A stretch of 64,000 nt of DNA from Niabella aurantiaca DSM 17617. Its GTDB lineage: Bacteria > Bacteroidota > Bacteroidia > Chitinophagales > Chitinophagaceae. The position numbers were made by a program, and so were the translations under genes. The notes under the pieces were generated by a model. It worked only from the letters and a program-made list of their open reading frames with translations. It was not told the origin of the DNA and searched no databases. The stretch covers positions 1 through 64,000 of the forward strand of contig NZ_KB893625.1 of assembly GCF_000374125.1 (NCBI RefSeq). Reading direction: 5' to 3'. This document shows positions 52,156 through 60,542 of the stretch, one piece after another (positions within the stretch are counted from its first letter, which is position 1; every line of letters starts with the position of its first letter).

Positions 52156-52635
52156 TTATATTTTTTTTACCGGGGAGGCATCCGTTGTTTGCAACAGCAA
52201 TTGATGGATGGTCCGGTTCAGCTCCGGGTGGATCTGTTCCGGCGCAATTTCATCCAGCGGAGCCAACACGAACCGGCGCTCGGTCATCCGGGGGTGGGGC
52301 AGGGTTACCACCGGCGACTGGTACACGAGGTCATTGTACAGCAGGATGTCAATATCGATCACCCGTGGCCCGTATCGTTCTTTGCGAACGCGCCCCATAT
52401 CCGATTCGATCGCTAAGATCATCTGCATCAGGGCTTCCGGCAGCAACGGTGTGGTTACAAGGAGGGCCTGGTTGTAAAAGTCGGGCTGGTCGGTAAGTCC
52501 CCAGGCGGCGGTTTCATAGATCGCCGAAATTTTCCGGACCGGGCCAATGCGGTGGCTGATCAGGTCGCGTGCCTGCGTCAGATGGGCCGCACGGTCGCCC
52601 AGGTTTCCGCCGATTAATAAAAATGCATGGTTCAT
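52156..52635 (-). CDS. folK: 2-amino-4-hydroxy-6-hydroxymethyldihydropteridine pyrophosphokinase
   Basis: A 159-residue HPPK of folate synthesis. It starts MNHAFLLIGGNLGDRAAHL and carries the family signature RYGPRVIDIDILLYND with the two Asp magnesium ligands, then LPHPRMTERRFVLAPL. The ATG at 52635 gives the standard N-terminus; an ATG seven codons upstream is in frame. First gene of a folK-kinase operon, divergent from sppA with 73 bp between the starts. Confidence 0.95.
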   Translation of the reverse strand: MNHAFLLIGGNLGDRAAHLTQARDLISHRIGPVRKISAIYETAAWGLTDQPDFYNQALLVTTPLLPEALMQMILAIESDMGRVRKERYGPRVIDIDILLYNDLVYQSPVVTLPHPRMTERRFVLAPLDEIAPEQIHPELNRTIHQLLLQTTDASPVKKI

Positions 52636-52663
52636 TTGTAATGCGCTACAAGCCAAATATCTT

Positions 52664-52671
52664 TAATTTTG
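52664..52671 (+). promoter_or_regulatory. Candidate -7 element of sppA
   Basis: TAATTTTG, perfect TAnnTTTG, in the short divergent gap, 37 bp before the sppA ATG. Confidence 0.5.
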
Positions 52672-52708
52672 GCATTTCATCAAAGGAGATCTGTTTTAAA
52701 TTCATTAT

Positions 52709-54463
52709 ATGCGTTCTTTTTTCAAAGTATTCCTCGCCGCTTTTCTGGCCGTCCTTGCATTCTGTGTCATTGCCTTTTTCTTTTTTATGGGTATGGCCAG
52801 CAGCGCAGTTTCCCGTGCCGTTCCGGTGATCACGGACCCGTCGGTATTGAAAATCGACCTGGCCGATGCCTATGTGGAAATTCCTTCGAGTGACGTACAA
52901 TCGATCGTTCAGGAACGATCGCTGGAGGCCACACCGTCGCTGTATGATGTGATCCGCCTGATCAGGAAGGCGAAGACCGATGACCGGATCCGGGCGATCT
53001 ACCTCGTAGCCAATGGAAATGCAAACGGGTTTGCCTCGAGTGATGAGATCCGGACAGCGCTGGAGGATTTCAAACGTTCGGGAAAAACGGTCATTGCATT
53101 TGGAAATACGATGACCCAGAAGGCTTATGCAGTGGCAAATATTGCAAATAAAATCTATGTGAGCCCCTCCGGGGACTTTGAATGGGTGGGGTACCGCGTG
53201 AGCTATCTCTTTTTGAAAGGGGCCCTGGATAAACTGCAGATCAACCCGCAGATATTTTATGCAGGGAAATTTAAAAGCGCTACTGAGCCGCTGCGCGCAG
53301 AAAAGATGACGGAAGCCAATCAATTACAGACCAGCGTTTGGCTGAATGACCTGTATGCCGACCTTTTGCAAAAAACGGCTGCTGCCCGGAAGCTGGATAC
53401 GCTCACCCTGCACCAGTGGGCCAATGAGGGTGCTATCCTTACCCCACGGATCGCCGCCGACAGGAAGCTGATCGATGGGGTGCGTTACGATGATGAATTG
53501 CGGCTGGAACTGAAACAGCAATTAAAAATAGACAGCGCCGACAAGATCGATTTTGTGACCATCGGCCAATATGCACAGGCGAATAAAGATCTGGAAGGCA
53601 GTGGAGAAAAGATCGCCCTGATCTACGCGGCGGGCAGCATTGTGGATGGAAAAGGGGAGGATGGAGTGATCAGCGACGGTGAATATATAGATCTGTTACG
53701 CAAAGTGCGCCTGGATCCTTCCATTAAAGCCATTGTGGTCCGTGTAAACTCCGGGGGCGGCAGCGCATTGGCAAGCGACCATATCTGGAGGGAGATGAAG
53801 ATGGCAAAGGCTGCCAAGCCACTGATGGTGAGCTTTGGAGATGTTGCAGCTTCGGGCGGGTACTATATGTCCTGTGCCGCGGATAGTATTTTTGCCCTGC
53901 CCGGTACGCTGACCGGGTCCATCGGCGTGTTTGGGGTCATTCCGGATATGAGCGCGTTCCTGAAAAACAAGCTGGGCGTTACTTTTGACGGCGTCAGTAC
54001 GGGGCCGCTGGCCAATGCCGGATCCGTTGATCACCCCATGACCGAGCAGGAGAAGAAGATCGTTCAGGGCAGCATCGAACGGATCTATGATCAGTTTAAA
54101 CAACGCGTGGCTGAAGGCCGGAAAAAAGACACGGCGTATATCGAAACCATTGCCCAGGGAAGGGTATGGACCGGATTGCGAGCAAAAGAGATCGGACTGA
54201 TCGATCGCTTTGGGGGGCTGGAAGACGCGCTCAACGCAGCGGCGAAAAAAGCAGGATTAAAAACGTTCAGGGTAAAAGAATACCCTCGGCATGGGAGCCT
54301 GCTGGAGCGTCTCCTGGGAGTGAGCAGGAACAGCAGCGCCGCCACGATGGTGGGGCAGGAACTGGGGCCGGAGTATGCAACCGTGTATGAGCAGCTGAAA
54401 TCGGTAAAACAAATGACCAATAGTGTGCAGGCACGGCTGCCTTTTACGTTTTCGGTCCATTAA
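52709..54463 (+). CDS. sppA: Signal peptide peptidase SppA, long (67K) type
   Basis: A 584-residue membrane serine protease that degrades cleaved signal peptides. One N-terminal membrane anchor (FLAAFLAVLAFCVIAFFFFMGMA) precedes two tandem S49 domains. The catalytic lysine is Lys189 in AGKFKSATEPLRAEKM of the first half, the nucleophile Ser382 in FGDVAASGGYYMSCAADSIFA of the second, as in E. coli SppA. GTLTGSIGVFGVIPDM and GRVWTGLRAKEIGLIDRFGG are also conserved. Full length and apparently intact. Confidence 0.96.
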   Translation: MRSFFKVFLAAFLAVLAFCVIAFFFFMGMASSAVSRAVPVITDPSVLKIDLADAYVEIPSSDVQSIVQERSLEATPSLYDVIRLIRKAKTDDRIRAIYLVANGNANGFASSDEIRTALEDFKRSGKTVIAFGNTMTQKAYAVANIANKIYVSPSGDFEWVGYRVSYLFLKGALDKLQINPQIFYAGKFKSATEPLRAEKMTEANQLQTSVWLNDLYADLLQKTAAARKLDTLTLHQWANEGAILTPRIAADRKLIDGVRYDDELRLELKQQLKIDSADKIDFVTIGQYAQANKDLEGSGEKIALIYAAGSIVDGKGEDGVISDGEYIDLLRKVRLDPSIKAIVVRVNSGGGSALASDHIWREMKMAKAAKPLMVSFGDVAASGGYYMSCAADSIFALPGTLTGSIGVFGVIPDMSAFLKNKLGVTFDGVSTGPLANAGSVDHPMTEQEKKIVQGSIERIYDQFKQRVAEGRKKDTAYIETIAQGRVWTGLRAKEIGLIDRFGGLEDALNAAAKKAGLKTFRVKEYPRHGSLLERLLGVSRNSSAATMVGQELGPEYATVYEQLKSVKQMTNSVQARLPFTFSVH

Positions 54464-54541
54464 AGGGGAGCAACAGGGACCCGCTACAAATAATAAAAAA
54501 GAAGGTTGAACAAACCGCAGATCAAGCAATCAGGCATCAGC

Positions 54542-55633
54542 ATGAAGTATAACCAGTCAAGGGCCCTGTGGGCCATAACAAAAGCAAGTTTTAAAGCAAT
54601 ATTCAGTCAGCCGTCATCCCTTTTTTTCAGCCTGCTTTTTCCAATTGTGTTCATCCTGATCTTTGGGGCATTTACCGACCGGCCGGCCGCGGCAAGAACC
54701 GTGGCGGTCGACCCTTCCGGGGATACCACCGGTGTTCTTTATGACAGCCTGGTGAGCAGCGGGTTTATGAAACTGGTGCATTATCATGATACCGCTGCCC
54801 GCAACGAGGACCTGAGCAAAGGCAAGCTGGATGCCGTGCTGCTCATCCGGAACGCAAGGGATACGGGCGAAACGGCCCGGATATGGCTAAAGACCAGTGA
54901 GGTCGGCACGGCGGCCCTCCCGGGACTGGTGCGGGCCATTGACTATGCAGCGCTTCGTATTCAGCTGAATGCAGCGCACATAAAAAAGAACTATACCATA
55001 CAAACACAGATCGTTCCCGGAAAAAAATACCGTTCCATTGATTTTGTACTGCCCGGTCAGCTTGGGTTTTCCGTCCTGTTCTCCACTTTATTCGGTATTG
55101 CCTTTGTCTTTTTTAATCTTCGCGAGCAGCTGGTCTTAAAACGTTTTTATGCTTCACCGGTGAAAAAGCTCAATATCCTGGTGGGCATCGGGGCCAGCCG
55201 GCTGTTCTTCCAGCTGATCAACCTGGTGGTGCTGATCCTGGTGGGGCATTTCTTTTTAGATTTCACACTGGTGCACGGGGCATTGACCTTCCTGGAAATG
55301 CTGGTGCTATCGGTGGTGATGTTGTTTTTACTGATGGGGGTAGGACTTATCATTAGCAGCATCGCAAAAAATGATACGGTGATCCCGCTCATGATCAATG
55401 TTTTTGGATTTCCGCAAATACTGCTTTCGGGTACCTTTTTTCCGATCGATGTATTTCCGAAATGGATGCAGCGTCTTTGTGAGTTGCTGCCGCTGACACA
55501 GTTCAATGATGCCATGCGCAAAGTGTCATTTGAAGGCCTGCATCTGTATGATTGCTGGAAAGAGCTGGGCTATCTGGGCTTGTGGATCCTGGTGGTTTAT
55601 TTCACCGTTTCAAAAATTATGCGGTGGGAGTGA
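54542..55633 (+). CDS. ABC-2 type transporter permease
   Basis: A 363-residue ABC-2 permease. Start MKYNQSRALWAITKASFKAIFSQPSSLFFSLLFPIVFILIFGAF, then an extracytoplasmic domain of about 130 residues, and five C-terminal membrane segments with FSVLFSTLFGIAFVFFNLREQLVLKRFYASPVKKLNILVGI and IPLMINVFGFPQILLSGTFFPIDVFPKWMQRLCELLPLTQFNDAMR. No ATPase gene is adjacent, so its partner is encoded elsewhere. The frame is open to an ATG at 54506, but the ATG at 54542 begins at the cytoplasmic head. Confidence 0.9.
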   Translation: MKYNQSRALWAITKASFKAIFSQPSSLFFSLLFPIVFILIFGAFTDRPAAARTVAVDPSGDTTGVLYDSLVSSGFMKLVHYHDTAARNEDLSKGKLDAVLLIRNARDTGETARIWLKTSEVGTAALPGLVRAIDYAALRIQLNAAHIKKNYTIQTQIVPGKKYRSIDFVLPGQLGFSVLFSTLFGIAFVFFNLREQLVLKRFYASPVKKLNILVGIGASRLFFQLINLVVLILVGHFFLDFTLVHGALTFLEMLVLSVVMLFLLMGVGLIISSIAKNDTVIPLMINVFGFPQILLSGTFFPIDVFPKWMQRLCELLPLTQFNDAMRKVSFEGLHLYDCWKELGYLGLWILVVYFTVSKIMRWE

Positions 55634-55639
55634 GGAATG

Positions 55640-55674
55640 GTTCAACGTTTCAGGTTCCAGGTTCAAAGTTCCAG
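55640..55674. repeat. Degenerate 7-bp array (GTTCCAG words)
   Basis: Five heptamers in phase: GTTCAAC, GTTTCAG, GTTCCAG, GTTCAAA, GTTCCAG, directly after the permease stop. GTTTCAG recurs in the array at 31150. Confidence 0.85.
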
Positions 55675-55726
55675 GCCTGCTCCCTGAAAGGGAATACGCC
55701 GGGGACCGATGTTTAAGTTGAAGGTC

Positions 55727-55761
55727 TATCGTCTAACGTCTATTATCTAACGTCTAATCTA
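55727..55761. repeat. Degenerate 7-bp array (TAACGTC words)
   Basis: TATCGTC, TAACGTC, TATTATC, TAACGTC, TAATCTA in phase, just upstream of the SRPBCC gene. Same word family as 11576-11645. Confidence 0.85.
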
Positions 55762-55772
55762 AGAACGCAAAT

Positions 55773-56270
55773 ATGAAATATATAAAGCTCTTATTTTTTA
55801 GTGCGATCATTCTTTTACTGGCCGTTACCGGTGTAACGCTCTTGCTGCCGTCGCATGTCCGCGTGTCGCGGGCAATAAACCTTTATGCGGGAGCCGACTC
55901 TGTACTCAGCGAGGTCGGGGACCTGTCGCGCTGGAAGAACTGGTACCCGGGTTTTGATACACTGCAACTGAAAGATGTAACAGTCGCGGGCGGAAGGGTT
56001 ACAAGAGCGACGGTAAAGAACATACAGCTGGAGGTGACCACCAGTGCCGATTCGCTGGTTACCGTTCAGATGAAAAAGGGCGTACAGCCGGTGCTCAACA
56101 GCTGGAGACTGATCCGTTATGCGCATTCGGATTCGCTGACCCTTCAGAATTATATGGATTTTAATTTTAAATGGTACCCCTGGGAGCGTTTTTCAGGGCT
56201 GCTGGTAGACCGGTCTTACGGGCAGATCATGGAAGAAGGGCTGAAAAAGTTAAAGGAGAATGTACATTAA
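55773..56270 (+). CDS. SRPBCC-like (START/polyketide cyclase fold) membrane-anchored protein
   Basis: A 165-residue protein with an N-terminal membrane segment (LLFFSAIILLLAVTGVTLLLP) followed by a domain resembling the SRPBCC fold: HVRVSRAINLYAGADSVLSEVGDLSRWKNWYPGFD, then beta strands and NYMDFNFKWYPWERFSGLLVDRSYGQIMEEGLKKLKENV, the typical C-terminal helix. It probably binds a hydrophobic ligand outside the cytoplasm. Function unknown. Confidence 0.8.
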   Translation: MKYIKLLFFSAIILLLAVTGVTLLLPSHVRVSRAINLYAGADSVLSEVGDLSRWKNWYPGFDTLQLKDVTVAGGRVTRATVKNIQLEVTTSADSLVTVQMKKGVQPVLNSWRLIRYAHSDSLTLQNYMDFNFKWYPWERFSGLLVDRSYGQIMEEGLKKLKENVH

Positions 56271-56280
56271 TGGGCTACGG

Positions 56281-56366
56281 GGCCACGAAGGAATTCAATA
56301 ATATAGTTTACGCCTGCAGATAAAAAATCTTAGTGTTTCTTTCTGCCTTTGGGACTTGGTGGCAAA
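56281..56366. repeat. Degenerate intergenic element (GGCCACGAAGG ... CTTGGTGGC)
   Basis: GCCACGAAG near 56283 is an imperfect inverted copy (8 of 9) of CTTGGTGGC near 56356, and the segment CTTAGTGTTTCTTTCTGCC looks like a decayed copy of a word-rich element (compare CGCAAAG words near 33620 and 37680). It lies between convergent genes. The assignment is tentative. Confidence 0.35.
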
Positions 56367-56372
56367 CAGACT

Positions 56373-57302
56373 TCAACCCCGGATGAATTTCAGGTTCCGC
56401 TGAATGCCGCTCAGTTTCGTGCGCTTGATGGGAGAATGCTTAAAGATCTTCCGGAATTGTTCTTCTGAAAAATGCTCCCATTCCCTCGTGGAAAGGTTGA
56501 GGACCTCCGGCAGGGGTGTAAAATCCGGCTGCTGGTTGGGCGTACTGAAACGGTTCCAGGGGCAAACGTCCTGGCAAACATCACAGCCAAATACCCAGTT
56601 TTGGAACCGGCCTTTTGCCTCCTCCGGTATCAGCGCTTCTTTTAATTCAATCGTATAATAAGAAATGCATTTACTGCCATCCACTACTTTACCGGGTAAA
56701 ATAGCCTGGGTGGGACAGGCATCGATGCATTTGGTGCAGCTGCCGCAAAAATCTTTTCCGTAGGGATCATCATATTGAAGCGCCAGATCTGTGATAAGGG
56801 TAGCAATAAAATAAAACGATCCCGCGCCTTTTACCAGCAGGTTACCATTTTTGCCAATCCATCCCAGCCCGCTTTTCCGGGCCCATGTGCGTTCCAGCAC
56901 CGGTGCAGAGTCTACAAACCCACGGCCGTTGACGGCACCGATCTGTTCCCTTATGTATTGGAGCAACGCGTTCAGCCGGGCACGGATCACTTCATGGTAA
57001 TCCTGCCCGTATGCATATTTCGAGATCCTGGGTCCGTCCGTTTGCTGTGTTTGCTGCGGAAAATAGTTCATCAGCAGGGTGATCACCGACCGGGCGCCGG
57101 GCACCAGCTTTGCCGGGTCGATCCGCAGATCGAAATAGTTTTCCATGTACCGCATCCCCCCATGCATGCCTTTCGACAACCATTGTTCCAGTCTGCGGGC
57201 ATCTTCATCCAGCTGCTCCGCTTTGGCGATACCACAATAGTCAAAGCCCAGTTCACGACTGTATCTTTTTATAAGCTGTGTATGCTGTGCGATCGGATCC
57301 AT
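56373..57302 (-). CDS. queG: Epoxyqueuosine reductase
   Basis: A 309-residue cobalamin-dependent iron-sulfur protein that performs the last step of queuosine synthesis, reducing epoxyqueuosine in tRNA. The N-terminal half has [11 protein letters not shown], the [26 protein letters not shown] signature and [14 protein letters not shown]. Two 4Fe-4S clusters follow: [16 protein letters not shown] and [15 protein letters not shown]. The start at 57302 ([15 protein letters not shown]) is chosen because the 39 codons before it cross the divergent promoter region. It is divergent from the isoaspartyl peptidase gene. Confidence 0.96.
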   Translation of the reverse strand: MDPIAQHTQLIKRYSRELGFDYCGIAKAEQLDEDARRLEQWLSKGMHGGMRYMENYFDLRIDPAKLVPGARSVITLLMNYFPQQTQQTDGPRISKYAYGQDYHEVIRARLNALLQYIREQIGAVNGRGFVDSAPVLERTWARKSGLGWIGKNGNLLVKGAGSFYFIATLITDLALQYDDPYGKDFCGSCTKCIDACPTQAILPGKVVDGSKCISYYTIELKEALIPEEAKGRFQNWVFGCDVCQDVCPWNRFSTPNQQPDFTPLPEVLNLSTREWEHFSEEQFRKIFKHSPIKRTKLSGIQRNLKFIRG

Positions 57303-57338
57303 TTTGGTAAAATTACTGGCTTCCGGTAAATTAAACTT

Positions 57339-57346
57339 TAAATTTG
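57339..57346 (+). promoter_or_regulatory. Candidate -7 element of the isoaspartyl peptidase gene
   Basis: TAAATTTG, perfect TAnnTTTG. Its position rules out starts before about 57353 and supports the ATG at 57367. Confidence 0.5.
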
Positions 57347-57366
57347 TGATGGTTAAAAACAGATAT

Positions 57367-58413
57367 ATGAAAAGAGCCCGGCTGTGCTTCCTGTTAGCAG
57401 CAAGCTTCCTGTGCCACATTGCGGCCGGCCAGTCCGTAACCAGTCAGCAGCTGCCCGGCCAGGGGCAGTACGTATTGCTGATCCACGGAGGGGCCGGCAC
57501 GATCCTGCGGTCAAAAATGACGTCCGGAAAAGAAAAAGTGTACCGGGAAGCGCTTGAGGCTGCTTTAAAAGCAGGATATGCAAAAATCAAAGACGGGCAA
57601 CCGGCCCTGGAGGCGGTACAGGCCGCCATCCGGATAATGGAGGACAATCCGTTGTTTAACGCAGGCAAGGGAGCGGTGTTTACACACGGTGGGCGCAATG
57701 AGCTGGATGCAGCCATTATGGATGGAAACACGCGCAAAGCGGGCGCGGTAACAGGGGTAACCACCATTAAGAACCCGATTGATGCGGCAAGAGCAGTTAT
57801 GGAACGGTCGGAACATGTTATGCTGTCCGGAAAAGGTGCGGAACAGTTTGCAAAACAATGTGGTCTTACGATCGTAAGACCAAAATACTTTTATACCGAA
57901 GAGCGATGGCAGGGGCTGCAAAAAGCGATCCGGGATGAGGCACCGAAAACGAAGGTGGGGCACCGTCAGCAGCAGCCGGGGACCGGTTTCCCGGATTATA
58001 AGTTCGGAACCGTGGGCGCTGTGGCGCTGGACCGGAACGGGAACCTGGCGGCAGGAACCTCCACGGGTGGGATGACGAACAAAAGGTTTGGGAGGATCGG
58101 TGATTCACCGGTGATCGGGGCGGGCACCTACGCCAGCAATAAAACGGCAGCTGTGTCCTGCACCGGCTGGGGCGAATATTTTATCCGGAATGTAGCCGCT
58201 TATGATCTGTCTGCGTTGATGGAATATAAAAGTATGCCGGTAAAAGAGGCCGGAGATGCAGTGATCACAAAGATCGGCAGCAGCGGCGGTAACGGTGGCC
58301 TGATCGCTTTGGACCGGAACGGAAATGCGGCAATGCCTTTTAATACGGCCGGTATGTACCGTGCGGCGATCACAAAGGATGGGAAAATAACGATCTTCCT
58401 GTACAACGATTAA
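57367..58413 (+). CDS. Isoaspartyl peptidase/L-asparaginase (Ntn-hydrolase), exported
   Basis: A 348-residue plant-type asparaginase precursor with a signal peptide ([20 protein letters not shown]). [14 protein letters not shown] starts the alpha subunit, [27 protein letters not shown] is the conserved core, and autocleavage is expected before the Thr in [23 protein letters not shown], generating the N-terminal nucleophile of the beta subunit. [20 protein letters not shown] and the substrate-binding residues are present. The enzyme hydrolyses isoaspartyl peptides or asparagine in the periplasm. The ATG at 57349 is too close to the promoter element; I chose 57367. Confidence 0.93.
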   Translation: MKRARLCFLLAASFLCHIAAGQSVTSQQLPGQGQYVLLIHGGAGTILRSKMTSGKEKVYREALEAALKAGYAKIKDGQPALEAVQAAIRIMEDNPLFNAGKGAVFTHGGRNELDAAIMDGNTRKAGAVTGVTTIKNPIDAARAVMERSEHVMLSGKGAEQFAKQCGLTIVRPKYFYTEERWQGLQKAIRDEAPKTKVGHRQQQPGTGFPDYKFGTVGAVALDRNGNLAAGTSTGGMTNKRFGRIGDSPVIGAGTYASNKTAAVSCTGWGEYFIRNVAAYDLSALMEYKSMPVKEAGDAVITKIGSSGGNGGLIALDRNGNAAMPFNTAGMYRAAITKDGKITIFLYND

Positions 58414-58562
58414 GCAGAAGCTGCTTGCCGGCCGGCCGGGTTAACGGCAGCAGCCAGGCATGACAGTGCAGGACGGATGGGCTGCAGGTTTTGTATACCT
58501 TTAATTGCGTGTTTGTTATTGCCTTACCTGGAAGCTTGCCAAGGCTGCTACATGAACATCAT

Positions 58563-59147
58563 ATGAAACCGGAAGAAATAGAAATCATCGAAGGGCTGAG
58601 AAATGGTGATACTTCAGCTTATACAAGGATTTATGATTTGTATCACGAGCGTCTTTATGCTTTTGCGATCCGGTTTGTAAAATTGCCGGAGCTTGCTGAA
58701 GATGTGCTCCAGGAAGTATTTCTAACGCTTTGGCGTGTAAAGGACCGGGTAGACAGTACCCGTTCATTGCAGGCTTACTTATATAAGATTTCCAGGAACT
58801 GCATATTCAAGACATTGAAAAAAAATGCCCGGCAACGGGAGATCACCGAACGGATCAAAGTTATGACGGTGCCGCTCACCTTTTCCAATGAAGAACAGCT
58901 GCGCTGGAAAGAATATGAGGCCCTCCTTTCCGATGCCATCAATTGTCTTCCGGTACAGCGTAGGAAAGTTTTCTGCCTGTGCCGTGATGAAGGCAAGACC
59001 TATGACGGTGTTGCCCTTGAACTGGGGATCTCAAAGAATACCGTAAAGGAACATATGGTACTGGCCACCCGGTCCATCAAAAGCTATATGAGCCGGTATA
59101 TCGATTTTCAGCCCCTGATCCTGTTTGTGTTCTTGTCATTTTTCTAA
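58563..59147 (+). CDS. RNA polymerase sigma factor, ECF subfamily
   Basis: A 194-residue ECF sigma factor of the Bacteroidetes FecI-like group. Region 2 is SAYTRIYDLYHERLYAFAIRFVKLPELAEDVLQEVFLTLWRVKD; region 4 is INCLPVQRRKVFCLCRDEGKTYDGVALELGISKNTVKEHMVLATRSIKSY. A hydrophobic C-terminal tail (PLILFVFLSFF) is common in this group. The start at 58563 (MKPEEIEII) is preferred over the frame extension to 58491. Followed by the anti-sigma FecR gene after 90 bp and by an STN-type SusC, so it should control the latter operon. Confidence 0.95.
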   Translation: MKPEEIEIIEGLRNGDTSAYTRIYDLYHERLYAFAIRFVKLPELAEDVLQEVFLTLWRVKDRVDSTRSLQAYLYKISRNCIFKTLKKNARQREITERIKVMTVPLTFSNEEQLRWKEYEALLSDAINCLPVQRRKVFCLCRDEGKTYDGVALELGISKNTVKEHMVLATRSIKSYMSRYIDFQPLILFVFLSFF

Positions 59148-59237
59148 ATTTTTTTTAAAAAAGAGCCCCCGTATCCACCCTGTTTTGAACGAGGGAGATA
59201 TTATATTAATATTAGGAAGGGCTAAAGTGTATTGTCA

Positions 59238-60431
59238 ATGGAAAAGGATACCCGTTATTATAGCGAGCTGATGCGCAGGTACGTCGCCGGCGAGTGCCTG
59301 CCGGAAGAGATTGATGAGCTGATGGAATTTATCCGTAGTCCGCAATCCGATCGTGTGTTGCTTGCCGAAATATACCGGCAGTACCATCTTCCCGAAGAAG
59401 CGCCAGCGGGTGCATCGATTACCAAACAGCAAAGCGGCCGCATACGGGAACTGCTGGAAGCGACGGCTGCGGCAGGGACGATTGCTAAAAAGCGAAGCTC
59501 CGTGAAACGCTACCTGCTTGCTGCAGCGGCGGTGTTCCTGGTGGTTTGGGCCGGGTACCGGTTGTACCAGTACGGGGAAACGCGGCCCGTTCAGGAGGCC
59601 ATCGCCGGCAAAAAAGAAGTGCTGCCCGGCACCGAAAAAGCGGTCATCCATTTTTCAGACGGATCTGCGGTGCAGGTCGACAGTACCTCAAAAGGCGTTT
59701 TGTACAGCAGGAACGGCATTGTTATTTCCAGGTCGGATGATGGAGTGGTACAGTTCCGGGATTCCGGTGCCAAAGAGGAGGCGGTCCCGGAGCCGCTGTT
59801 TGCTACATTTACCACACCGGTGGGCGGCGCCTCCCGGGTCGAACTGCCGGATGGTTCAAAGCTTTGGCTGAATGCCGGTTCCACGGTCCGGTTCCCGGTA
59901 TGGTTTTCGCAGAAGGAGCGCCAGGTACAGTCTTCAGGCGAAGTTTATTTTGAGGTATCCAAAGATGCGGCAAGGCCATTCCGGGTGATGTCCGGTAACC
60001 AGTCCGTGGAAGTATTGGGAACGCATTTTGTCGTGAACACGGGTACAGATGCTTCGGTGATCAAAACCACGCTGCTGGAGGGAAGCATTAAGTTATCGGG
60101 CGCGGGTGTTTCCCGCATATTAAAGCCGGGCCAGGAATCTGAATTTGTGAAAGGAAAAGGGGTGGTCAGCATCGCGGAGAAAAGCAACCCTGAGGCCGCG
60201 ATTGCCTGGAAGGACGGCTACTTTGAGTTTGACTCGGCGGATTTTAAGACCATGGAAGAGCAGATCCGGAAATGGTATGATGTAGAGTTTGTATACGATC
60301 AGTTGCCCGATAATCTTTTTTATGGCAAGATCGAACGGAACGTACCGCTTTCGCGCGTGTTGGAGATGCTTGAAATTGTAGGCAATATTCACTTTAAAAT
60401 CGAAGGGAGAAAAATATATGTAACAGAATGA
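59238..60431 (+). CDS. FecR family anti-sigma factor
   Basis: A 397-residue inner-membrane anti-sigma protein. The cytoplasmic head (YYSELMRRYVAGECLPEEIDELMEFI) binds the ECF sigma; one membrane helix (RYLLAAAAVFLVVWAGYRLY) follows at about residues 90-108; the periplasmic FecR domain has FATFTTPVGGASRVELPDGSKLWLNAGSTVRFP and VYFEVSKDAARPFRVM; a C-terminal DUF4974 domain (GYFEFDSADFKTMEEQIRKWYDVEF ... GNIHFKIEGRKIYVTE) resembles an STN fold and should contact the SusC signalling domain. A TTG at 59232 is in frame two codons earlier. Confidence 0.95.
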   Translation: MEKDTRYYSELMRRYVAGECLPEEIDELMEFIRSPQSDRVLLAEIYRQYHLPEEAPAGASITKQQSGRIRELLEATAAAGTIAKKRSSVKRYLLAAAAVFLVVWAGYRLYQYGETRPVQEAIAGKKEVLPGTEKAVIHFSDGSAVQVDSTSKGVLYSRNGIVISRSDDGVVQFRDSGAKEEAVPEPLFATFTTPVGGASRVELPDGSKLWLNAGSTVRFPVWFSQKERQVQSSGEVYFEVSKDAARPFRVMSGNQSVEVLGTHFVVNTGTDASVIKTTLLEGSIKLSGAGVSRILKPGQESEFVKGKGVVSIAEKSNPEAAIAWKDGYFEFDSADFKTMEEQIRKWYDVEFVYDQLPDNLFYGKIERNVPLSRVLEMLEIVGNIHFKIEGRKIYVTE

Positions 60432-60454
60432 TCACCGGGCCATAAAAACAAAAT

Positions 60455-60478
60455 CCGGAAGTGGGCCAACACTTCCGG
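60455..60478. other. Stem-loop between fecR and SusC (locus 4)
   Basis: CCGGAAGTG and CACTTCCGG form a perfect 9-bp stem around a 6-nt loop, 24 bp after the FecR stop and 65 bp before the SusC start. There is no T-run, so a simple terminator is unlikely; a processing or stability element is possible. Confidence 0.6.
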
Positions 60479-60542
60479 CGCGTCAGGTCCGGATAACAAA
60501 GACAGGAGTCATATTATCTAAAACCATAACAATTACAAATGT

